The notes under the pieces were generated by a model. The model was not told the DNA's origin, made no database searches, and saw nothing but the letters and a program-made list of their open reading frames with translations. DNA of 8,130 bases, taken from contig CANDYN010000047.1 in assembly GCA_947424985.1 (NCBI GenBank), positions 1-8,130 of the forward strand, given 5' to 3'. Source of the stretch: Rickettsiales bacterium (GTDB taxonomy: Bacteria > Pseudomonadota > Alphaproteobacteria > Rickettsiales > Deianiraeaceae). Below, piece by piece: positions 1-5,470 of the stretch (positions within the stretch are counted from its first letter, which is position 1; each line of letters starts with the position of its first letter). A program made the translations under genes and the position numbers.

Positions 1-679
1 ATTTGAAATATTTAAACTTTTTCACCATATAACTTAGAACGAAAAATATACTCTTCATTCCAATTAAAGTCAAAACATTTGCCCATATCATAAAATTAAT
101 ATCTTTCGAAAAGGAAAGTGCGGCTGGGATTGAATCAAGTGCAAAAATTATATCAATTAATCCAATTGTAATAGCTGGAATTATATATTTTCCATATCTA
201 ACCTTGTGAAAAATACACTGGACACCAGACAAAACTTTCTGGATAATCCCACCTTCCTTTTCACCACTTTTAAAAGCATCAATTGCGGTAAATATCAACA
301 AAATTCCTAGGATTTCTATTACAAATGGAAGATGGATAACCTTCATCCCAACCAAAATAACCGCAACCCTTGAGGCAATTGCAAATAAAATTCCAAGCGT
401 TAAAATAAACTCTTGCTCGCTTTTTTTTAATTTAAAAGATGATAGAATTATTAAGAATACAAAAACGTGATCAATGCTAAGTAAAAATTCAACGAAGTAA
501 AGTCCGAAAAATTGCAAAGCTTGTTCAGAAGTAGAATTTTGTGCTATTAAAAATATAAAAAATGTTACAAAGGCAAAATACACTGCGGATATAGATTTTG
601 TAAATTTCCTACCAAAAAAACCATCAAGAAGTAGCATCAAAGGCGAAGCAATATAAAAAACAAGCTGTAAATTTTGCAT
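1..679 (-). CDS. TerC/Alx-family integral membrane protein (3' end missing)
   Basis: The reading frame opens at an ATG ending at 679 and stays open for 226 codons to the left edge, so the C-terminus lies outside. The protein is strongly hydrophobic with about six membrane segments visible. Family landmarks are present: an Asp in the first segment (D19, in LLLDGFFG), the SIDHVFVF motif (residues 68-75, matching the family's SVDNVFVF) and DIIFALDSIPA (176-186) followed by a hydrophobic segment with GMKSIFFVL. These conserved acidic residues are thought to act in metal handling; TerC/Alx relatives have been linked to tellurite resistance and to manganese export. The His at residue 71, where the family usually has Asn, is unusual. 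It diverges from rpmG and has a plausible promoter at 727-700. The family assignment is firm; the substrate is unknown. An eight-base T run at 421-428 lies inside the gene. Confidence 0.88.
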   Translation of the reverse strand, partial: MQNLQLVFYIASPLMLLLDGFFGRKFTKSISAVYFAFVTFFIFLIAQNSTSEQALQFFGLYFVEFLLSIDHVFVFLIILSSFKLKKSEQEFILTLGILFAIASRVAVILVGMKVIHLPFVIEILGILLIFTAIDAFKSGEKEGGIIQKVLSGVQCIFHKVRYGKYIIPAITIGLIDIIFALDSIPAALSFSKDINFMIWANVLTLIGMKSIFFVLSYMVKKFKYFK

Positions 680-699
680 AAAAAACCTATTAACAGGCA

Positions 700-727
700 A
701 AAATAAACTTTCTTAAATATATGTCAA
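700..727 (-). promoter_or_regulatory. Putative sigma70 promoter of the TerC-family gene
   Basis: Read on the minus strand, a perfect -35 hexamer TTGACA (727-722) is followed after 16 bases by TATTTT (705-700, four of six consensus positions). Transcription would begin about 15 bases before the ATG at 679. A short AGG lies at about 687-685, close to the start. Its -35 box is only 7 bp from the outward-facing TTGACA of rpmG. Called by eye only. Confidence 0.5.
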
Positions 728-734
728 GAAAATA

Positions 735-762
735 TTGACATTTATTTTTTTCACTTTAGATT
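735..762 (+). promoter_or_regulatory. Putative sigma70 promoter of rpmG-dksA
   Basis: A perfect -35 hexamer TTGACA (735-740) is followed after 16 bases by TAGATT (757-762, four of six consensus positions). Transcription would start near 769, leaving a leader of about 15 bases before the rpmG ATG at 784. A GGAG at 763-766 would then lie at or upstream of the transcript start and is also too far (17 bases) from the ATG to be a normal ribosome binding site. Confidence 0.5.
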
Positions 763-783
763 GGAGCAATTAAGTTTAGTTTT

Positions 784-969
784 ATGTCAGCAAAAAAGAA
801 GAGCGCACTTGAATTTGTAATATTGGTCAGCGAAATATCAGGATATCGCTATGGAGCTTGGATCAACAAAAGAAATGGATATAAGTTGGAATTAAGAAAA
901 TATGATCCAATCGCAAGAAAGCATACAATATTTAAACAAAAAAAAGCTCCAAGTCCTAAGAAAAATTAA
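784..969 (+). CDS. rpmG: 50S ribosomal protein bL33
   Basis: This 61-residue basic protein is a structural component of the large ribosomal subunit. The core KLELRKYDPIARKHTIFKQK (residues 34-53) matches the bL33 C-terminal signature (KLELKKFDPVVRQHVIYKE in E. coli). The first half (FVILVSEISGYRYGAWINKRN) matches the strand region that starts KLVSSAGTG in E. coli. It has no cysteines, so it is the zinc-free (C-minus) form. The length is close to the usual 50-56 residues, with a short lysine-rich N-terminus and a KKAPSPKKN tail. The ATG is chosen because it gives a family-like Met-Ser-Ala-Lys start; no good Shine-Dalgarno is visible at the right distance. It lies 6 bases before dksA and probably shares its transcript. 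Confidence 0.93.
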   Translation: MSAKKKSALEFVILVSEISGYRYGAWINKRNGYKLELRKYDPIARKHTIFKQKKAPSPKKN

Positions 970-975
970 TAAATT

Positions 976-1461
976 ATGACTGAGAAAAAAATAGAAATTC
1001 CAAAAGATTATGATCCACTGAAGGATACAGGTGAATATATGAATCCGATTCAACTGGCTTTTTTTAAAAACATGCTTGAGGAACAAAAGATGGAGCTTTT
1101 GGGATTTATATCGCCAAAAATAAAATTTTTATCAGAGGTTGAGATTAGTGGAGACGAAGGCGACGTCGCTCAAACAGAGCTCGAAAGAGGTATTAACTTA
1201 CGCATCACTGACAGACAATCAAAATTGGTGAAGAAAATAGACGAGGCTTTACTTAGGATTGACAGTGGAGATTATGGATATTGCCAAGCAAATGGAGATC
1301 CAATAGGTGTTCCAAGGTTACTTGCAAGACCTGTAACAAATTACTGTATTGCTGAACAAAACAAAAGGGATAGCAATGAAAAAATACATGAATCATATCA
1401 AAAAACTGACTCAGTGCTGTCTCAAGAATATACAGACTATGAACTTGAAGATATAGAGTAA
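976..1461 (+). CDS. dksA: RNA polymerase-binding transcription factor DksA
   Basis: This 161-residue protein belongs to the DksA/TraR family, which binds the secondary channel of RNA polymerase and, with ppGpp, adjusts rRNA and amino-acid promoters. The N-terminal part contains YMNPIQLAFFKNMLEEQ (residues 21-37), like the E. coli YMNxxQLxHFxxIL start of the coiled coil. The coiled-coil tip keeps the functional D-x-x-D-x-A pattern (D60, D63, A65). The second helix includes LRITDRQSKLVKKIDEALLRI (75-95), and the globular domain follows at YGYC (100-103). The zinc finger is degenerate: C103 and C124 remain, while the partner positions are N106 and E127. This resembles the alphaproteobacterial version (typically C-x2-T and a CIEAQ-like second half), so it is probably a lineage trait rather than decay. 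The acidic tail (DYELEDIE) is unlike E. coli. It follows rpmG by 6 bases. Confidence 0.95.
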   Translation: MTEKKIEIPKDYDPLKDTGEYMNPIQLAFFKNMLEEQKMELLGFISPKIKFLSEVEISGDEGDVAQTELERGINLRITDRQSKLVKKIDEALLRIDSGDYGYCQANGDPIGVPRLLARPVTNYCIAEQNKRDSNEKIHESYQKTDSVLSQEYTDYELEDIE

Positions 1462-1586
1462 AATATAGTCGTTTCTTTATATCTCAATACAAATCACTTC
1501 GATAATTCAAAATATTAAAGGTAATGCTCAATTTACAGTTGATTTTATTTTTCGAAAACCCACTTTGGAACTTATTTTTACTTGTC

Positions 1587-1615
1587 TTGATTAATCATAT
1601 TTGCCTTTTCATAAA
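1587..1615 (+). promoter_or_regulatory. Weak candidate promoter before the small membrane ORF
   Basis: TTGATT (1587-1592) and CATAAA (1610-1615) are separated by 17 bases, each matching four of six consensus positions. Transcription would start near 1622, about 30 bases before the ATG at 1652. In DNA this AT-rich such matches are common, so this is only a candidate. If real, it would rule out the in-frame TTG at 1601 as the start. The stretch 1462-1586 shows no gene, strong hairpin or tRNA. Confidence 0.22.
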
Positions 1616-1651
1616 AAGAGATTAGTATCTACGTTGGAATTATTTTTTTAT

Positions 1652-1822
1652 ATGAAAAAGAAGGGTTTTGTTTATTTTGACATGATTGCTATGTCGTTGG
1701 TTTCTTTGGCTATTACATTTTCATTGTATTTGATATTTTCAAGTACTTCAGAAGTAAACGCTTCGCTTCCAAGTAAGCCTACTACAGAAAAATCGCTAGA
1801 TCTGTTACGGGAAAAGAATTAA
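1652..1822 (+). CDS. Hypothetical small single-pass membrane protein (56 aa)
   Basis: I do not recognise this gene. From the ATG at 1652 the product begins with three lysines (MKKKGFVYFD), then one hydrophobic segment (about residues 6-29, ending in LYLIF), then a polar tail with SSTSEVNASLPSKP and a charged end (LLREKN). This fits an N-in, C-out single-pass inner-membrane protein, or a secreted peptide with cleavage near VNA-S (residues 35-38). The frame is open upstream to a TTG at 1601, but the extra residues look unlike a signal region, and ATG followed by lysines is the more natural start. A weak GGAA (1636-1639) lies 12 bases ahead. It converges on dnaN and is separated from it by an inverted repeat. 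A chance ORF is possible, but the ordered charge-hydrophobic-polar layout argues for a real gene. Confidence 0.45.
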   Translation: MKKKGFVYFDMIAMSLVSLAITFSLYLIFSSTSEVNASLPSKPTTEKSLDLLREKN

Positions 1823-1850
1823 TGCTTTGGTAACTGAGAATCTTAGTGAA

Positions 1851-1898
1851 CCCAACACAATCTGAAACATATTATTATATTGTTCACATTGTGTTGGG
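1851..1898. repeat. Perfect 11-bp inverted repeat between convergent genes
   Basis: CCCAACACAAT (1851-1861) and ATTGTGTTGGG (1888-1898) are exact reverse complements around a 26-base AT-rich loop. The element lies between the end of the small ORF (1822) and the stop of dnaN (1916, opposite strand), where a bidirectional terminator would be expected. However, no T-run follows the stem on either strand, so it is not a textbook intrinsic terminator. A second, mutually exclusive pairing exists: GTGAAC (1846-1851) with GTTCAC (1882-1887). It could be a termination or RNA-stability hairpin, or a protein-binding site. Confidence 0.7.
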
Positions 1899-1915
1899 GT
1901 AAAATAAATATATAA

Positions 1916-3034
1916 TTATTTCAAAGGCATGATTACGTACTTCATGGACTTGCCTTCATCACTAGCATCTGTAACAAATACCGGAGAATCAGCAACGGTG
2001 AATTTCATCAAACAATCTCCGGATATACAAGCTAAAACATCAGATACATATTTAAAATTATATCTCACGGTTATCACATCTTCTCCGCTAAATTTCGCCG
2101 ATACGAACTCAACAACGGAGTATATATCAGTTTTGTCGGAAATCTCGATACCATCCTTTGAAATTTTAAAGGTCAAACCCTTGTTATCTTTTCCTGCACT
2201 AACACCGGAAACGAGCTGAATTGCCTTTTCAAGATCACGCGCTGAAAAAACTAAAGTCTTATCGCCACCTTGTGGTATAACTCTTTTATAATCAGGGAAA
2301 GATCCATTGATTAACTTCGTTGCAAATTTTATCGTCCTAACTGAAATTTGAAGCTTATTTTGGGAAAAGTTCATTATAACATCTTCGTCAAATTCAGTTG
2401 CAATCTTTAAAATTTCAACAATAGCTCTCTTTGGAATTATAGAATTTGTTAATTTCTCACCTTCTTTTGCCGGAATTGAAAAAACCGATAATCTGTGTCC
2501 ATCGGTTGAAATAAAGTTTAATATTCCATCTTCAATATGCATCATTATTCCGGTTAAATTATATCTCATTTCATCTACAGATATCGAGAACTGCGTTTTC
2601 TTAATACACTCTGACAACTTTTTCGCATTTATAGTTACGGACATCTCAACGTCTTCAAGGCTCATTTCGGGAAAATCAACTGCGGCTAAAATTGAAACAT
2701 CAAATGAAAAGCGTCCGGATTTAACATTCAGAACTACACCAGATTCTTTTGTTTCAACTGAGAAGTGTATTTCAGCAGAATCCGGTAATCTCTTTACAAC
2801 TTCCATAATTTGATGAACAGGCGCAACAAATGAAAAATCTCCATCCGAAACAACTTCCGAAGAATCCGATGATTGCATATCCAAGTTAGTTGTAGTAAAT
2901 ATTGCAATATTTGATTTCACATCAACCTTTACACAAGAAAGTATGTCTAAAATTTCATCTTTTTTATCCGTCGAACCTATGACGTGATTAAGACATTTTA
3001 ACGCATTGGATCTTAAAATCGAAAACTTGGACAT
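1916..3034 (-). CDS. dnaN: DNA polymerase III subunit beta (sliding clamp)
   Basis: The 372-residue product is the ring-shaped clamp that tethers DNA polymerase III and other repair proteins to DNA. It has the family length and the three-domain landmarks: an N-terminal MSKFSILRSNALKCLNHV with TTNLDMQ near residue 50, SVDEMRYNLTG followed by STDGHRLSVF in the middle domain, IPKRAIVEILK, then LINGSFPDYKRVIP, and a C-terminal YVIMPLK equivalent to the E. coli YVLMPMRL end that forms part of the peptide-binding cleft. The frame is open to 3091, but the extra 19 residues (LTNIFLCLCFPEIF...) are not clamp-like and would overlap the predicted promoter. The ATG at 3034 gives the usual M-x-F-x-I start and is preferred. 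No Shine-Dalgarno is visible before it. It is transcribed alone, away from dnaA or recF in this window. Confidence 0.97.
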   Translation of the reverse strand: MSKFSILRSNALKCLNHVIGSTDKKDEILDILSCVKVDVKSNIAIFTTTNLDMQSSDSSEVVSDGDFSFVAPVHQIMEVVKRLPDSAEIHFSVETKESGVVLNVKSGRFSFDVSILAAVDFPEMSLEDVEMSVTINAKKLSECIKKTQFSISVDEMRYNLTGIMMHIEDGILNFISTDGHRLSVFSIPAKEGEKLTNSIIPKRAIVEILKIATEFDEDVIMNFSQNKLQISVRTIKFATKLINGSFPDYKRVIPQGGDKTLVFSARDLEKAIQLVSGVSAGKDNKGLTFKISKDGIEISDKTDIYSVVEFVSAKFSGEDVITVRYNFKYVSDVLACISGDCLMKFTVADSPVFVTDASDEGKSMKYVIMPLK

Positions 3035-3060
3035 ATTGTAAATAAGAAATATTTCAGGAA

Positions 3061-3088
3061 AACATAAACACAAAAAAATATTTGTCAA
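3061..3088 (-). promoter_or_regulatory. Putative sigma70 promoter of dnaN
   Basis: On the minus strand a perfect TTGACA (3088-3083) is followed after 16 bases by TATGTT (3066-3061, four of six). Transcription would begin near 3054, about 20 bases before the ATG at 3034. This supports the shorter dnaN start, because the longer frame would begin inside the promoter. It overlaps the promoter proposed for the divergent Tim44-like gene. Confidence 0.5.
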
Positions 3089-3109
3089 CAAAAAATATTG
3101 ACTTATATT
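3082..3109 (+). promoter_or_regulatory. Putative sigma70 promoter of the Tim44-like/mltA/M48/recJ cluster
   Basis: TTGTCA (3082-3087, five of six) and TATATT (3104-3109, five of six) are 16 bases apart. The start point would be near 3116, just upstream of the ribosome binding site at 3122-3125. The -35 box occupies nearly the same bases as the dnaN -35 box on the other strand, so the two polymerases could not bind at once. A further TTGACT at 3098-3103 has no convincing -10 at the right distance. Confidence 0.5.
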
Positions 3110-3121
3110 TTTTTACCTCAC

Positions 3122-3125
3122 AGGA
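3122..3125 (+). promoter_or_regulatory. Ribosome binding site that sets a TTG start
   Basis: AGGA lies five bases before the TTG at 3131. It is the clearest Shine-Dalgarno in the window and decides the start of the Tim44-like gene in favour of this TTG over the TTG at 3098 (inside the promoter) and the GTG at 3149. Confidence 0.6.
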
Positions 3126-3130
3126 ATAGT

Positions 3131-3835
3131 TTGACTTTTTTAAAATCTGTGTTGGATACCTTAATTTTTAGCGCAATAGCTGTTTTTGTAGTATTAAAGC
3201 TTAAAAGAATTCTTGGAAATGAATATGATGATGCATCAGTTGCCGATAAAAATCAGAGCAAGCAAGCCAAAGTTATTTCAAATGCAATAAAAGTTCAGAC
3301 AAAAAGTGAGAAAAAAGTTGCAAATGACGATGTCATTAAAGCTGAAATACTTGAGAAAAACCCAAAAGAAACAGAGGAAAACATCAAAACTTTAATCCAA
3401 ATTTACAAAAGAAATCCATTATTCTCATACGCAAGCTTTTTACAGGGGTGCGAAATGCTTTTTGAGCACGTTATTTCTTGCTATTCTTCGCAAAAAATGG
3501 ATGAAATAAAACAAGTATGCTTAAAAGATGTTGCGGATAATTTTGAGAAAATAATAGCACAAAATACAAAAGATGGAAACATAGAAAGAGTTCATATTGC
3601 AAAAATAAACGATATAAAGATAGCAAAAATAGAACAAAAATCCGGTAAATTTTCCGTACAAATTCATATTGATTCTGACCAAATCCAATATACAGAATCA
3701 ATTGAAACAAAAAACATCACCAGCGGAAGTAATTCAAGACAGCAAAAAATTTCCGAAAATTGGACGCTTGAAAAAGAAATCGAATCTGAAAATCCAAATT
3801 GGATTGTGTCCGAAATATTAATACTTGAAAGCTAG
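3131..3835 (+). CDS. Tim44-like domain membrane-anchored protein
   Basis: With the TTG start at 3131 the product has 234 residues. It begins with one membrane segment (about residues 7-23, LDTLIFSAIAVFVVLKL) followed directly by KRILGNE. This layout matches alphaproteobacterial Tim44-like proteins, which start with a hydrophobic stretch and then a K-L-R-x-x-L-G motif. A charged, lysine-rich linker (about 30-90) leads to a Tim44-type domain (about 95-232): FLQGCEMLFEHVISCYSSQKMDEIKQV, then IERVHIAKINDIKIAKIE, and a terminal ENWTLEKEIESENPNWIVSEI, equivalent to the family's W-x-F-x-R-x-x-x-x-x-x-P-N-W. In mitochondria Tim44 links the import motor to the TIM23 channel; bacterial relatives are membrane-associated and their role is poorly defined. 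It is the first gene of the cluster, 14 bases before mltA. The domain call is based on motif memory and fold-like spacing. Confidence 0.8.
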   Translation: MTFLKSVLDTLIFSAIAVFVVLKLKRILGNEYDDASVADKNQSKQAKVISNAIKVQTKSEKKVANDDVIKAEILEKNPKETEENIKTLIQIYKRNPLFSYASFLQGCEMLFEHVISCYSSQKMDEIKQVCLKDVADNFEKIIAQNTKDGNIERVHIAKINDIKIAKIEQKSGKFSVQIHIDSDQIQYTESIETKNITSGSNSRQQKISENWTLEKEIESENPNWIVSEILILES

Positions 3836-3849
3836 AATTTTAAAAAAAT

Positions 3850-5469
3850 ATGCTCAAATTATCAATAATCCTATTTTGCTTAACAGTATCTTCTTGTTCG
3901 ATTAGATTTGTTGGAAAAAAATCAAGCTCAAGAAATAATTCTTCCGGAAAAAAAGCTATAAAAATCTCAGATACCCTCAGAAGCGGAAAAATAATGGAAT
4001 ATAAAGATTTCAAAAACTGGGAAAACGAATATCTTGAAGATCTAAATTTTGATATATTTATAGATTCAAACGGATCGAGAACTGGAATCCTAAACTCAAA
4101 AAATAAAACACAGCAAGATACAAAAATCAGCAAAAATATTTTTAAGAAACAGGAAATTAAACACAAAGATATGAATACAATGCTCAAACAACTTGAGGGA
4201 ATATTTGATAAAAATCTAGATAGTAATAATCAAGATGATGAAGTAAATGCAGTAATTGTACAACTAAGCTCGGAAAAAATAACAAATATAACACAAGGTG
4301 AAATTGACATAATCAAAGAAGAACCTCAAGCGGAAGAGGCTTCCGTTATGATGAATTATCCAAAAATAAAAAAAAGAACACTTTCGAGTAGCTCTTTGGT
4401 AAAACTTGAATTAGTTGGATTTGACGATATTTCTAGCCTTGAAAAAGATAATGCGATACAAGATTCAATCATGAGCTTTGCAAAAAGCTGTGATATTTTT
4501 CTATCAAGACCAAACTCAGATGTTAAAACCAAAAATATACAACTGGGAACAGGAAAAGACTGGGAAGATGTTTGTCTCAAATTGAAAAAGTTTAAAACAA
4601 CGGAGATCAACAAGACAAATGCAATAAACTACTATATGGAGAATTTCATGCCGGTAAAAATATATCAAAAAACCGGATTCTTTAGAGAGAAAGACACCGG
4701 AACTTTTACAGGATATTATGAGCTTGACCTAGAAGGTAGCGAGAGAGAAACATCGAAATATCAATATCCAATATATGCAATGCCGTCCGAATGTAAAACT
4801 CGTCAATGCGCAACAAGATCACAAATAAATGACGGAAAACTTTCGGGACGTGGGCTTGAACTTTTTTGGTCCGATAATCCACTTGATATATATTTACTTC
4901 AAATTCAAGGCTCTGGAGTTGTATTACTTGAAGATGGAAAATATGCAAGAGTTGGTTTTGCCGGAACAAACAAAAGAAGTGGAAAAAATGTATTTTCATA
5001 CATGAGCAATAAATGTATTCCAAAATGCAAGGCGAGACTTGACGAAATAATTGAATGGTTTGATAAAAATCCGGAAAAAGGAAATGACGTAATAGCGCAT
5101 ACAGACTCATATATATTCTTCAGAAAACTTGACAATAACGGCGATGGGGCGATCGGAGCACAAGGCGTTCCACTTACTCCATCAAGAAGTATAGCGGTTG
5201 ACAATCGATATATCCCATACGGTACTCCGATTTGGCTCGAAACAAACGTTGCAATTAAAAATCCTGAAAGCGATCTATATGTAAAAATGTCAAGAATGTT
5301 GATCGCACAAGATACAGGCGAAGCCATAAAAGGTCCGATTAGGGGAGATATATTCTTTGGACACGGAACAAAGGCAAAATATTTAGCGGAAAAACAAAAA
5401 TTTACGGGAAATTATTATATTTTAGTTCCAAAAAATTTGGTTGAAAAAAATAAAGTTAAAGCTAGATGA
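3850..5469 (+). CDS. mltA: Membrane-bound lytic murein transglycosylase A (MltA), lipoprotein
   Basis: MltA cleaves the glycan strands of peptidoglycan, leaving 1,6-anhydro ends, from a lipid anchor normally in the outer membrane. The start MLKLSIILFCLTVSSCS is a lipoprotein signal with lipobox VSSC; C16 would be the acylated residue. Residues 17 to about 180 form a polar, Lys/Asn/Asp/Ser-rich linker of low complexity. Family homology begins near SFAKSCDIFLSRP (around C214). The MltA domain has FTGYYELDLEGS (GYYE 288-291), YQYPIYAMP, GRGLELFW and LQIQGSG (QGSG 353-356). The C-terminal 3D part has GVPLTPSRSIAVD (D451), LIAQDTGEAIKG (D488, in the position of the E. coli catalytic Asp) and RGDIFFGHG (D500). 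At 539 residues it is much longer than the 365 of E. coli, because of the linker. No Shine-Dalgarno is visible. Its stop is one base before the ATG of the next gene. Confidence 0.95.
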   Translation: MLKLSIILFCLTVSSCSIRFVGKKSSSRNNSSGKKAIKISDTLRSGKIMEYKDFKNWENEYLEDLNFDIFIDSNGSRTGILNSKNKTQQDTKISKNIFKKQEIKHKDMNTMLKQLEGIFDKNLDSNNQDDEVNAVIVQLSSEKITNITQGEIDIIKEEPQAEEASVMMNYPKIKKRTLSSSSLVKLELVGFDDISSLEKDNAIQDSIMSFAKSCDIFLSRPNSDVKTKNIQLGTGKDWEDVCLKLKKFKTTEINKTNAINYYMENFMPVKIYQKTGFFREKDTGTFTGYYELDLEGSERETSKYQYPIYAMPSECKTRQCATRSQINDGKLSGRGLELFWSDNPLDIYLLQIQGSGVVLLEDGKYARVGFAGTNKRSGKNVFSYMSNKCIPKCKARLDEIIEWFDKNPEKGNDVIAHTDSYIFFRKLDNNGDGAIGAQGVPLTPSRSIAVDNRYIPYGTPIWLETNVAIKNPESDLYVKMSRMLIAQDTGEAIKGPIRGDIFFGHGTKAKYLAEKQKFTGNYYILVPKNLVEKNKVKAR

Positions 5470-5470
5470 T

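Noticed and set aside
421..428. Eight-base T run in the TerC-family gene as a phase-variable or slippage site
   Set aside because: The frame is intact on both sides and runs of this length are expected in such AT-rich DNA; no second frame product is apparent.
1449..1484. Possible terminator after dksA (AGATATA pairing with TATATCT)
   Set aside because: The stem is only seven A-T-rich pairs, begins inside the gene and has no following T-run.
3471..4187. Minus-strand frames (79 and 115 codons) opposite the Tim44-like gene and mltA start
   Set aside because: They are rich in Phe, Leu and Ser only because they complement Lys- and Asn-rich coding sequence; no start signal or motif supports them.
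4706..5327. Two long minus-strand open frames (134 and 140 codons) inside mltA
   Set aside because: They lie opposite the clearly conserved MltA domain, have no recognisable motifs and share the composition of complemented AT-rich coding sequence.
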